From: Roseiarcus sp963721905 | GTDB taxonomy: Bacteria; Pseudomonadota; Alphaproteobacteria; Rhizobiales; Beijerinckiaceae | NCBI GenBank assembly: GCA_963721905.1 | Contig: CAVRMF010000011.1 | Location: 124,001 to 188,000, forward strand | Reading direction: 5' to 3' | Length of the DNA stretch: 64,000 nucleotides | In this document: positions 1-7,999 of the stretch, in pieces | How the letters are laid out: the number at the start of each line of letters is the position of its first letter | Numbering within the stretch: the first letter of the stretch is position 1 | Position numbers and translations under genes: made by a program | Notes under the pieces: model-generated | Told to the model about the DNA's origin: nothing | Database searches by the model: none | The model's input: only the letters and a program-made list of their open reading frames with translations

Positions 1-704
1 CCCGCGGCGTAATTGGTGACGACCGAGACGGCGGCGCAGCGGAGGCCCGAGCGGCGGGCGAGAATGACTTCCGGCACTGTCGACATGCCGACGAGGTCGG
101 CGCCCAGCACGCGCGCGGCGCGGATCTCGGCCGGCGTCTCGAAGCTCGGACCCGAGAACCACATGTAGACGCCATCATAGAGCTCGATATCCGACGCCCG
201 CGCCGCCTCGTGGAGTTCGGCGATGAGCGTTGCGTCATAGGCCTGGGTCAGCGGCACGAAACGGTCCGGCCCCGAATACCCGATCAAGGGATTGGCGCCG
301 GCGAAGTTGATATGGTCGCGGATGGCGACCAGCGCCGGGGGCCGCCACTCTTTGTTGAGGCCGCCGGCGGCGTTCGTCAGCAGTAGCGTCTCGCCGCCAA
401 GCTGACGGAAGGTCTCGATCGCGACCCGCATCGCGTTGGCGGCGCCGCGCTCATAGTAGTGACCGCGTCCCTGAAAGAGCGCAACCTTGCGGCCTTCGAC
501 GGCCCCGACGACGAGCCGCCCGGCGTGGCCTTCGACGCTCGGCACGGGAAAGCCGGGAATGTCGGCATAGGAGACTGCGATCGCGCCGCTCGCTTCGTTC
601 ACGAAAGGGCCGAGGCCGGAGCCGAGCACAATCGCGAGCGGCGGAAGCGAGTCGATGGCCTTCGCCCTGAGGGCCATGACCGCGGCGTCCACGCTCTCGT
701 TCAT
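1..704 (-). CDS. purine-nucleoside phosphorylase, 3' end outside window
   Basis: Phosphorolysis of purine nucleosides to free base and (deoxy)ribose-1-phosphate in the cytosol. The translation starts MNESVDAAVMALRAKAIDSL and soon shows GSGLGPFV, the PGFPVPSVEGHAGRL stretch and GRGHYYE, which are phosphate- and substrate-site signatures of the trimeric PNP family; TNAAGGLNKEW follows. The reading frame stays open to base 1, so about 235 residues are present and the C-terminus is missing. The ATG at 704 has a GGAGCA-type ribosome site just upstream. It is the last visible gene of the nucleoside operon, 29 bases after the cytidine deaminase stop. That context supports salvage of imported nucleosides. 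The family call is firm; base specificity (guanosine, inosine or methylthioadenosine) cannot be read here. Confidence 0.9.
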   Translation of the reverse strand, partial: MNESVDAAVMALRAKAIDSLPPLAIVLGSGLGPFVNEASGAIAVSYADIPGFPVPSVEGHAGRLVVGAVEGRKVALFQGRGHYYERGAANAMRVAIETFRQLGGETLLLTNAAGGLNKEWRPPALVAIRDHINFAGANPLIGYSGPDRFVPLTQAYDATLIAELHEAARASDIELYDGVYMWFSGPSFETPAEIRAARVLGADLVGMSTVPEVILARRSGLRCAAVSVVTNYAA

Positions 705-733
705 GGGTTGCTCCTCGTTCCCCTCGTCCTGCC

Positions 734-1147
734 TCAGGCCGGCAGATGCCCGGGCCCGAAGGATTCCGGCAGCAGATCTGCGAGTTGGAAGGTCTTGCGT
801 ACGCCCTCGGGCCCGGCGACATGGATCATGGTTCTGGCGTCGGCGAATTCGCGGATGCGCTGCCGGCAGCCGCCGCAGGGTGTGCAGAGCGCTTCGCCGT
901 CGCCGACGACGCAGATCTCGACAATGCGCCGCTCGCCCGCCAGCGTCATGGCGGAGATCGCGCTCGTCTCCGCGCAGACCCCCTCCGGATAGGCGGCGTT
1001 TTCGACATTGCCGCCGGAGAAGAGCGCGCCGCCGGGCGTCGTGAGCGCGGCACCGACCTTGAAGCGCGAATAGGGCGCATAGGCGTTGGCCTGGGCGGCT
1101 CTTGCCGCCGCGAACAGGGCCGCGAGGGGTTCAGCGCTCCTTGACAT
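734..1147 (-). CDS. cdd: cytidine deaminase
   Basis: Deaminates cytidine and deoxycytidine to uridine and deoxyuridine in pyrimidine salvage. At 137 aa it has the size of the small homotetrameric class. Visible motifs are NVENAAYPEGVCAE (zinc ligand Cys58 and catalytic Glu60) and CTPCGGCRQ (zinc ligands Cys91 and Cys94), with SRFKVGAAL near the N-terminus. The start overlaps the end of the upstream permease gene by 17 bases, so the genes are probably translationally coupled. Its place between the nucleoside permeases and the purine nucleoside phosphorylase fits uptake followed by immediate breakdown of nucleosides. Confidence 0.95.
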   Translation of the reverse strand: MSRSAEPLAALFAAARAAQANAYAPYSRFKVGAALTTPGGALFSGGNVENAAYPEGVCAETSAISAMTLAGERRIVEICVVGDGEALCTPCGGCRQRIREFADARTMIHVAGPEGVRKTFQLADLLPESFGPGHLPA

Positions 1148-2102
1148 AAGGAATTCCTGAGGCCCTCGGCGGGATCGCCTTGCCGATGAAGCCGGCGAGC
1201 AGCACGACGGTCAGCACGTAGGGCAAGGCCTCGATCGCCTGCACGGGAACCGGTCCGATCACGGGAAGCTCGACGCCCTGCAGGCGGGTCGCCAAGGCAT
1301 CGAGGAAGCCGAACAGCAGGCATGTCGCCAACGCCGGCCAGGGCCGCCATTTGGCGAAGACGAGCGCGGCGAGCGCAATGAAGCCCTTGCCGGCGCTCAT
1401 ATGCGGCTGAAAATAGGCAGCCTGCGCGAGCGAGAGATAGACGCCGGATAGCCCGACCAGCACACCGCAGATGATCACCGCGCTGTATCGCAATCCGCGC
1501 ACGGAAATGCCGGCCGTATCGACGGCCGCCGGATTCTCGCCAACCGCGCGCAGGCGCAGACCGAAACGCGTGCTGTACAGCGCCCAATAGGTCAGCGGCA
1601 CCAGCGCGAAAGCGGCGTAAGTGACGATGTCGTGGCCAGATATCAAATGGCGGTAGATCGAGCCCAGGATCGGGACGGCGCCGAAGCTTTCGGCGAAGGG
1701 AAGGGTGATCGGGTTGAACAGCGCCGTGTCGGGCAGTTCGGGCGTGCGCCCGCCCTGCGACCAGATGGCGTTGCCGATCAACGCCGTCAGGCCGTCGGCG
1801 ACCATGTTGATCGCGGTGCCCGAAACGATCTGGTTGGCGCGCTGATCGATCGAGGCGTAGCCATGAACGAGAGAGGCGACGACCGTTGCAGCCACGCCCG
1901 CGAGCAGCCCCATCCAAGCGCTGCCGGTGAAGGTAGCGAACGCCGCGCCTGCGAAGGCGCCGACCAGCATCTTGCCTTCAAGGCCGATGTCGACGACGCC
2001 GGAGCGCTCTGACCAGAGGCCCGCGAGACACGCGAGGATTAACGGCACGCCAAGCCTGATGCCGGAGCCGAAGATCTGGATGAAGGTGTCGAATAATTCC
2101 AT
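1131..2102 (-). CDS. nucleoside-type ABC transporter permease (second)
   Basis: Inner-membrane permease of 323 aa in the BPD_transp_2 family that partners BMP-type binding proteins. The sequence is a chain of hydrophobic segments, with the family signature around residues 35-45 (RSGVVDIGLEGKMLVG) and the inner loop RFGLRLRAVGENPAAVDTAG that contacts the ATPase. The DIGLEGKML stretch is typical of the nucleoside and BMP importers (NupQ/YufQ-like). It sits 11 bases after the first permease and overlaps cdd at its 3' end. It would form the channel with the 2114-3223 product. Substrate is inferred from the neighbouring nucleoside enzymes. Confidence 0.88.
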   Translation of the reverse strand: MELFDTFIQIFGSGIRLGVPLILACLAGLWSERSGVVDIGLEGKMLVGAFAGAAFATFTGSAWMGLLAGVAATVVASLVHGYASIDQRANQIVSGTAINMVADGLTALIGNAIWSQGGRTPELPDTALFNPITLPFAESFGAVPILGSIYRHLISGHDIVTYAAFALVPLTYWALYSTRFGLRLRAVGENPAAVDTAGISVRGLRYSAVIICGVLVGLSGVYLSLAQAAYFQPHMSAGKGFIALAALVFAKWRPWPALATCLLFGFLDALATRLQGVELPVIGPVPVQAIEALPYVLTVVLLAGFIGKAIPPRASGIPYVKER

Positions 2103-2113
2103 GCGCGCGGTCG

Positions 2114-3223
2114 TCAGATCGGCGGTTGCGTCGTGCGACGCGCCAGCAGAACCGCAACGGGCCGGCGGAACATGTGTTCGAGCGCGCCGGCGAACAGGAC
2201 CACGAGACCTTGAATCACGATGATCATATCGCGGCTGATCTTCGGCTTCTCGAACGCCAGTTCGGCGCCGCCCTGGTAGAGCACGCCGAACAGGATCGCG
2301 GCCAGAATGATGCCGACGGGATGCGCCCGTCCCATCAACGCGACCGCGATGCCGACGAAGCCGAAGCCCCCGGTAAACTCTAGGATCAGCCGATGCTCCT
2401 CGCCGAGGATCACGTTGACCGCAAGCCCGCCTGCGAGTGCGCCAGAGAGCAGCGTCGTGATGATCGTGATGCGGGCTGGCGAGATGCCTCCATAGATCGC
2501 CGCGGTTGGATTGGCGCCGACGGTTCGAATCTCGTATCCAAGACGCGTGCGCCAGATGAGAAGCCAGAAGGCGAGCGCGGCAAGGAGAGCCAGCAAGAAC
2601 GACAGGTTGAACGGCGTCACTGGCCAGTGGACGCCGAACTTCGCCAGCACTTCGTGGAACTGCGGCACGATGCCGCCTGGCGGAAACTGGCGCGTCTCCG
2701 CATTCATCTGACCAGGAACGCGGAGCACGTCGACCAGCAGATAGCCCATCAGCGCCGAAGCGATGTAGTTGAACATGATCGTCGTGATGACGATGTGGCT
2801 GTCACGCTTGGCCTGCAGATAGCCCGGAATCGCGGCGAAGGCGGCCCCGAACAGCGCAGCAGCGGCGATGGCGACGACGACCAGACTGTAGCCGGGCAGG
2901 AAGCCGAGATAGAGGGCCGCCAGCGCCGCCCCAAGCCCCGCGACATAGGCCTGACCCTCGACTCCGATGTTGAAGAGGCCGGCGTGGAAGCAGATCGCGA
3001 CGGCGAGGCCGGTGAAGATGAAACTCGTCGCGTAATAGAGCGTGAAGCCGATGCCCTCGAGATCACCGAGCGCGCCCGCAATTAGAATCTGGACCGCCTC
3101 CAGCGGGTTCTCGCCGATCGCCAGCACGACGAAACCTGAAATGACGAAGGCGGCGGTGACGTTGATGAGCGGAATGAGCGCAACGTCGGCCCACTGGGGG
3201 AGGGGCTTGAGAGGCGAGCTCAT
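2114..3223 (-). CDS. nucleoside-type ABC transporter permease (first)
   Basis: Inner-membrane permease, 369 aa, NupP/YufP-like. It has multiple hydrophobic helices, the conserved HAGLFNIGVEGQAYV segment near residue 80, and the coupling loop TRLGYEIRTVGANPTAAIYGG near residue 230. The start codon overlaps the stop of the ATPase gene (bases 3220-3223), which is typical of coupled translation in ABC operons. It pairs with the 1131-2102 permease. The GVEGQ signature and the BMP binding protein upstream argue for nucleosides rather than sugars, although the sugar permeases are distant relatives. Confidence 0.88.
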   Translation of the reverse strand: MSSPLKPLPQWADVALIPLINVTAAFVISGFVVLAIGENPLEAVQILIAGALGDLEGIGFTLYYATSFIFTGLAVAICFHAGLFNIGVEGQAYVAGLGAALAALYLGFLPGYSLVVVAIAAAALFGAAFAAIPGYLQAKRDSHIVITTIMFNYIASALMGYLLVDVLRVPGQMNAETRQFPPGGIVPQFHEVLAKFGVHWPVTPFNLSFLLALLAALAFWLLIWRTRLGYEIRTVGANPTAAIYGGISPARITIITTLLSGALAGGLAVNVILGEEHRLILEFTGGFGFVGIAVALMGRAHPVGIILAAILFGVLYQGGAELAFEKPKISRDMIIVIQGLVVLFAGALEHMFRRPVAVLLARRTTQPPI

Positions 3224-4761
3224 GCAGCGCGCTCGTTGACGCCTGCCATCAGGAGCCCCAGGTCCTGCGCGTTCGTCTCCTCCGGCCTTCTCTCGCCGGT
3301 GATCCGCCCGCCGCAGAGCACGATGATGCGGTCGGAGAGGGCGAAGATCTCGTCGAGCTCGACGGAGACCAGCAGCAGCGCCTTGCCCGCATCGCGCTGG
3401 GCGACGATGCGCTTGTGAATGAACTCAATCGCGCCGATGTCGACGCCGCGCGTCGGCTGGCCGACCAGCATGATCATCGGGTTGCGCTCGATCTCGCGCG
3501 CGAGGACGAGTTTCTGCTGATTTCCGCCCGAGAAATTGGCGGTCTTGAGCAGAGGGGCGCGAGGCCGGACGTCGAACGCCTCCATCTTGCGCTCGGCGTC
3601 GGCAATGATTGCCTTGCGGTCATAGAGCAGGCCTTTGCCGTAGACCGTCTCGTAATGAAAGCCGAGCATGGCGCTCTCGCAGGCCTCGAACGGCATGACG
3701 AGCCCCACGCGATGGCGATCTTCCGGCACGTGGCCAACGCCGATGAGCCGCTCCGCGCGCGGGTTACGCTCGGCGGGCGGAAGCGGTTCGCCGTCTATCA
3801 GGATTTCGCCGCCGCTCAAAGGCCGGATGCCGGCGAGCGCCTCGAGCAACTCCGACTGACCGTTGCCGGCGACGCCCGCGACGCCGAGGATTTCGCCCTC
3901 TCTCAGAGCGAAAGAGACGCCGTCGACGCGCACCACGTCCCGGTCGTCGCGCACCACGAGGTTGCGCACTTCGAGCGCGACCCGGCCCGGATGGGCCTCG
4001 CCCTTGTCGATCTTCAGGATCACCTTACGGCCGACCATCGCGTCGGCCAGCTCCGGCGGGGAAGTATTCGCGGTCTCGAAGGTCGCGACGATCTCACCGC
4101 GCCGCATGACCGAAACGCGATCCGTCAGGCTCATGATCTCGCGCAACTTGTGGGTGATGAAGATGATGGTCTTGTCCTCGCCCTTAAGCACCCGCAGCAT
4201 CTCGAAAAGCTGATCGGCTTCCGCCGGAGTCAGCACCGCGGTCGGCTCGTCGAGCACGAGGATTTCGGCGCCGCGAACGAGGGCCTTCAGAATCTCGACC
4301 CGCTGCTGGAGGCCGACCGACAATTCGCCGACGATCGCGTTGGGGTCGACTTCCAGGCCGTACTCTTTGCCGAGTTCGGCGAGACGCTTGCGGATCGCGC
4401 CCGCGCCCTCGGCGAGCAAGGCGCCGCCCTCCGCGCCGAGCATCACGTTCTCGAGTACGCTGAGTGGCGGCACCAGCATGAAATGCTGATGCACCATGCC
4501 GATGCCGTGGCTGATCGCTTCCTTCGAGGAGCGGATGCGCACGGGCTCGCCATTGATGCGGATTTCGCCTGCGTCTGCTTCGTAGAAGCCGTACAGGATC
4601 GACATCAAGGTCGATTTGCCGGCGCCATTCTCGCCGACGATGCCGTGAATGACGCCGCGTTCGACCCTGAGGTTGACGTTCTTGTTGGCGTGAACCGGGC
4701 CGAAGCTCTTGTCGATCCCGATCAGCTCGATCGCGGGAGTGGATGGGCTGGCATCACTCAT
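3220..4761 (-). CDS. nucleoside-type ABC transporter ATPase, two nucleotide-binding domains
   Basis: Cytoplasmic ATPase with duplicated nucleotide-binding domains, 513 aa from the chosen start (MSDASPSTP), as in sugar and nucleoside (NupO-like) importers. The first domain has Walker A GENGAGKST, signature LSVGLQQRVEI and Walker B ILVLDEPTAVL. The second has a degenerate A-loop (GVAGNGQSE), the signature FSGGNQQKLVLARE and a Walker-B-like IMLVGQPTRGVD, the usual asymmetry of this family. An in-frame ATG lies 29 codons upstream, but the extra stretch has no homology feel and crosses the hairpin between this gene and the binding protein, so I start at 4761. Confidence 0.9.
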   Translation of the reverse strand: MSDASPSTPAIELIGIDKSFGPVHANKNVNLRVERGVIHGIVGENGAGKSTLMSILYGFYEADAGEIRINGEPVRIRSSKEAISHGIGMVHQHFMLVPPLSVLENVMLGAEGGALLAEGAGAIRKRLAELGKEYGLEVDPNAIVGELSVGLQQRVEILKALVRGAEILVLDEPTAVLTPAEADQLFEMLRVLKGEDKTIIFITHKLREIMSLTDRVSVMRRGEIVATFETANTSPPELADAMVGRKVILKIDKGEAHPGRVALEVRNLVVRDDRDVVRVDGVSFALREGEILGVAGVAGNGQSELLEALAGIRPLSGGEILIDGEPLPPAERNPRAERLIGVGHVPEDRHRVGLVMPFEACESAMLGFHYETVYGKGLLYDRKAIIADAERKMEAFDVRPRAPLLKTANFSGGNQQKLVLAREIERNPMIMLVGQPTRGVDIGAIEFIHKRIVAQRDAGKALLLVSVELDEIFALSDRIIVLCGGRITGERRPEETNAQDLGLLMAGVNERAA

Positions 4762-4827
4762 CACACGCCCCCAAGCGACCCCCGGCGTCCAGTGCGGACC
4801 GAAGCTTACCACCATTGTCGACATCGC

Positions 4828-4846
4828 GGCCGGGATAAGCCCGGCC
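4828..4846 (-). terminator. intercistronic hairpin between binding protein and ATPase
   Basis: GGCCGGG and CCCGGCC form a perfect 7-bp stem with a 5-base loop in the 116-base gap between the BMP gene and the ATPase gene. There is no U-run, so it is more likely an RNA-stabilising or attenuating hairpin than a full terminator. Such hairpins commonly sit after the binding-protein gene, which is needed in excess over the membrane parts. Confidence 0.45.
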
Positions 4847-4877
4847 ACGATGCGCGATACCTAAGCGCGGGCCAACC

Positions 4878-5882
4878 TCACACAGGGCACTTGTTGTCCT
4901 CAGTGTAGTCATGCACCTGGATCTTGCCGGAGATGATGTCCGCCTTTGCTGCGTCGGCCGCGGCCTTGGCTTCCGGCGTCAGCACGGTCTTGTTCCATTC
5001 GTCGACGGCATAGTCGACGCCGCCTTCCTTGAGGCCGAGCAACAGCAGACCGGGCTTCCATGTGCCGTTCTTGGCGTCCATGAAGGATTTGTAGGTGGCG
5101 ACGTCGACATGTTTGAGCATCGAGGTCAGAACCTTGCCGGGGAAAAGATTGTCCTGATCCGAGTCGACGCCGATGCCGAGCTTGCCGGCGTCGGCGGCGG
5201 CCTTCAGCACGCCCTGGCCGGTCGCGCCGGCGGCGGCGTAGACGATGTCCGCGCCGCGATCGATCTGCGACTTGGCGAGCTCGCCGCCTTTCACCGGATC
5301 GTTCCAGGCGTGAAAATCCGTTCCGGTCATATTCGCGAACACGTCGTCCTTCGCGTTCACATATTTGACGCCCTGGGCGTAGCCGCAACCGAATTTCGAG
5401 ATGAGCGGTATGTCCATGCCGCCGACAAAGCCCAGCTTGCCGGTCTTGGAGGTCTTGGCCGCGATCACGCCGACGAGGAACGAACCCTCGTGCTCCTTGA
5501 ATTTGATCGACTGCACATTGGGCAGGTCGACGACCCCGTCGATGATGCCGAACTTGGTATTGGGAAACTCAGGCGCAACTGTTTTCGTCGCGGTTTCCCA
5601 GGCGAAGCCCACCGTCATGATTGGCGAGAAGCCGTCCTTGGCGAATTTGCGCAGGACCTGCTCGCGTTGCGCGTCGCTCTGAATTTCGAGGTCGCGGAAG
5701 TCGACGCCGCTCTCCTTCTTGAAACGAGTCGCTCCGTTGAAGACGCCCTCGTTGAAGGACTTATCGAACTTGCCACCGAGGTCGTAAACGACGGCGGGTT
5801 TGATGTCGGCCGCGTAGGCGGCGGTGACCAGACTGCCGGCGAACACCGCCGTCGTCAGCAGATAAGACTTGCGACCGAACAT
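4878..5882 (-). CDS. BMP-family nucleoside-binding protein
   Basis: Periplasmic solute-binding protein of the basic membrane protein (Bmp/PnrA) family, 334 aa. A signal peptide is clear (positive MFGRKS, hydrophobic core, cleavage near AAYA-ADIKP). The mature protein begins with the family pattern VVYDLGGKFDKSFNEG and later has AKTSKTGKLGFVGGMD, AAGATGQGVLKAA and IGVDSDQDNLFPGKVLTS. There is no lipobox cysteine, so it is probably soluble in the periplasm. As the first gene of the operon it would deliver nucleosides to the permeases encoded downstream. The substrate class rests on the family and on the cdd and PNP genes in the operon. Confidence 0.9.
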   Translation of the reverse strand: MFGRKSYLLTTAVFAGSLVTAAYAADIKPAVVYDLGGKFDKSFNEGVFNGATRFKKESGVDFRDLEIQSDAQREQVLRKFAKDGFSPIMTVGFAWETATKTVAPEFPNTKFGIIDGVVDLPNVQSIKFKEHEGSFLVGVIAAKTSKTGKLGFVGGMDIPLISKFGCGYAQGVKYVNAKDDVFANMTGTDFHAWNDPVKGGELAKSQIDRGADIVYAAAGATGQGVLKAAADAGKLGIGVDSDQDNLFPGKVLTSMLKHVDVATYKSFMDAKNGTWKPGLLLLGLKEGGVDYAVDEWNKTVLTPEAKAAADAAKADIISGKIQVHDYTEDNKCPV

Positions 5883-5944
5883 TCCTCAACCTCCCGGTGG
5901 TGGCGAGCGCCACAGCCGGCGCGCGCCCGATAACCTCACGAAAC

Positions 5945-5958
5945 TGACCAGTTGGTCA
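5945..5958. promoter_or_regulatory. palindromic operator in front of the nucleoside operon
   Basis: TGACCAGTTGGTCA is two perfect 6-bp arms around a 2-bp centre, 62 bases upstream of the BMP start. Read on the minus strand it overlaps a -35-like TTGACC. It therefore looks like a repressor site of the TetR or GntR kind. No regulator gene is adjacent. The rest of the 5883-6156 gap shows nothing else. Confidence 0.5.
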
Positions 5959-6156
5959 AGACAAGTCCAACGCGGCGGGGCTGTCAAGCATCGCCCCTCT
6001 GTTCAAAGACTTCGGCAGCGATCGTTCGACGCCGGCTCGGGTTCGACTGCTTGCCAACGAACGAAATCGACACTATGCGGCGGATTCCGTGAGGGCAAGT
6101 CGGGACCGGGGAATTGCCGCCCGAATTCTCTTTCCCGCCGAAGCGGCCCGCGCCCC

Positions 6157-7092
6157 TCAGTTGAACAACGAAGAAACGCTCTCTTCCTTGGCGATGCGGC
6201 CGATCGCCTCGCCGATCAGCGGGGCGATCGAGATGACGCGGATGTTGCGCGCGACTCTCACCGCTTCGGTCGGGGCGATCGTGTCGGTCAGCACGAGCTC
6301 CGTCAGTTTCGAGGCGGCGATGCGCGCGACCGCGCCGCCCGACAGAACCCCGTGGGTGATATAGGCCGAAACGCTCGCGGCGCCGGCGTCGAGCAGCGCG
6401 TCAGCGGCGTTGCAGAGCGTCCCGCCGGAATCGACGATGTCGTCGAGCAAGACGCACTCCCGGCCCGCCACGTCGCCGATGATGTTCATCACTTCCGATT
6501 CGCCAGCCCGCTCGCGCCGCTTGTCGACGATGGCGAGCGGGGCATCGAGGCGCTTGGCCAGCGCCCGGGCGCGCACGACGCCGCCGACGTCGGGTGAGAC
6601 GACCATGACGGCCTTGGGATCGTGACCACGCGACTGGATGTCGCGCACCATGGTCGGCGCGGCGAACAGGTTGTCGGTCGGGATGTCGAAGAAGCCCTGG
6701 ATCTGGCCAGCGTGCAAATCGACGGTCAGCACCCGGTCGGCGCCGGCGCGGGTGATGAGATTGGCGACGAGCTTGGCCGAGATCGGCGAGCGGGGTCCAG
6801 GCTTCCGGTCCTGGCGGGCGTAGCCGAAATAGGGGATGACCGCCGTGATGCGCTGCGCCGAGGCGCGCCGCAGCGCGTCGATCATGATGAGAAGCTCCAT
6901 CAGATTGTCGTTGGCCGGATAGGACGTCGACTGGATGATGAAAGCGTCCCGCCCGCGCACGTTCTCGAGAATCTCGACGAAAATCTCGAGGTCGGCGAAC
7001 CGCCGCACGTGGCAGCCGGTCAATGGTTCGCCGAGATAGGCTGCGATCGCTTCGGCGAGCGGCGGATTGGAGTTGCCCGCCAAAATCTTCAT
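6157..7092 (-). CDS. prs: ribose-phosphate pyrophosphokinase
   Basis: Makes PRPP from ribose-5-phosphate and ATP, the precursor for purines, pyrimidines, histidine and NAD. The product is 311 aa from MKILAGNSNPPLA; an ATG four codons upstream is possible. Visible motifs are the ATP-site YFGYARQDRK, the metal-binding DLHAGQIQGFFD, KRRERAGESEVMNIIGDV, and the PRPP loop VLLDDIVDSGGTL. Length and motif order match class I enzymes. It is transcribed alone, on the same strand as the nucleoside operon but separated by about 270 bases that contain the operator. Confidence 0.95.
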   Translation of the reverse strand: MKILAGNSNPPLAEAIAAYLGEPLTGCHVRRFADLEIFVEILENVRGRDAFIIQSTSYPANDNLMELLIMIDALRRASAQRITAVIPYFGYARQDRKPGPRSPISAKLVANLITRAGADRVLTVDLHAGQIQGFFDIPTDNLFAAPTMVRDIQSRGHDPKAVMVVSPDVGGVVRARALAKRLDAPLAIVDKRRERAGESEVMNIIGDVAGRECVLLDDIVDSGGTLCNAADALLDAGAASVSAYITHGVLSGGAVARIAASKLTELVLTDTIAPTEAVRVARNIRVISIAPLIGEAIGRIAKEESVSSLFN

Positions 7093-7246
7093 TTTGCCGA
7101 GCACGGGGCGCTATCTCCAAAGCCTCATTGTGCGCTGCGAAAAAGCAGGCGCGGCGGGTCATAGCAGCCGCCTTGCGCGCAAACAACATGACAATCGCAT
7201 TACATCCCTAAAGACCCGCCCGCCTGTCCACAGGCAAATTGATCGG

Positions 7247-7819
7247 TCACTGGGCGTAGCTCAGCGCAGCCCCTGCGGGCGCAGCTTCGGGCGTGTTGGA
7301 CAGATACGCGGCGAGCTCGTCGGCGCATTTGGCGGCGATGCTGTCGAGCGCCGCTCCGCTGACCATCGCCCAGGGGTCGTCGCCGGATCCCCGAACGACG
7401 ATCGTATCGCTGAGCCGCTGCGCGCGCTTCTTGTCGGGGGTGAACACGTCCCAGACGAAGTCAACGGCCGCCCCGTCCTGCACCAGCGAGGCGCTCAAAT
7501 AGCCGCGCACCAGATAGCGGGCCGAGGTGGGCGGCGCGACGGCGATCTGTCGATCCGCGGCCGCACGGTCGAGGCTCTGGTCGAATTCGGCCGTCAGTTC
7601 GTCGGGCGCGCCTTCGACCGACATGATCGCCATCGTCGCGCCCGCCATGCTCGCGTCCTGTCGCCGCACGAATTGCTCGCTTCCCGCGCCGGGCGCGATG
7701 TCGCCGGCGGTCTCTACGCAGCCGGCCAGCGCCGCCGCCGCCATGATCGAGAGAAGGCCCGATGCGAGCGCCTTGCATGGCGCAAACGCATCCCCGAAAT
7801 GCAGCCTCACGCTGAACAA
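7247..7819 (-). CDS. putative lipoprotein of unknown function
   Basis: A 190-aa product. The N-terminus has a hydrophobic stretch ending in the lipobox ALAGC near residue 33, so it is probably exported and lipid-anchored. The rest is soluble, with a mixed alpha/beta look (MAIMSVEGAPDELTAEFDQSL, YLVRGYLSASLVQDGAAVDFVWDVF). I do not recognise the family with confidence. The repeated pattern of a polar 'YLVRGYL... VWDVF' strand resembles small lipoproteins conserved in Rhizobiales next to prs or uvrC, but no function follows. The gene stands alone between prs and uvrC; the 181-base gap to uvrC holds nothing I can name. Confidence 0.7.
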   Translation of the reverse strand: MFSVRLHFGDAFAPCKALASGLLSIMAAAALAGCVETAGDIAPGAGSEQFVRRQDASMAGATMAIMSVEGAPDELTAEFDQSLDRAAADRQIAVAPPTSARYLVRGYLSASLVQDGAAVDFVWDVFTPDKKRAQRLSDTIVVRGSGDDPWAMVSGAALDSIAAKCADELAAYLSNTPEAAPAGAALSYAQ

Positions 7820-7999
7820 ACTCCCAGCCCCGAGCGACCCCGGGCGGCTCGGAAGGTTAACGAAATCCTAACGCGACGGAGAAAGTGCTAGCCCCATTCC
7901 CGGCCGAGGTCCAGTCGGGCGCCGGGGAGAGCTTATCTCCGCGGGACAGGGCATGGGCGCCCGCTTTCCATCGCTGCGGCCCCGCCCTAGATAGGCGCC

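Noticed and set aside
3415..4908. 497-residue open frame opposite the ABC ATPase
   Set aside because: Mirror of the ATPase gene on the other strand; high-GC third-position bias opens such frames. No domain, no ribosome site.
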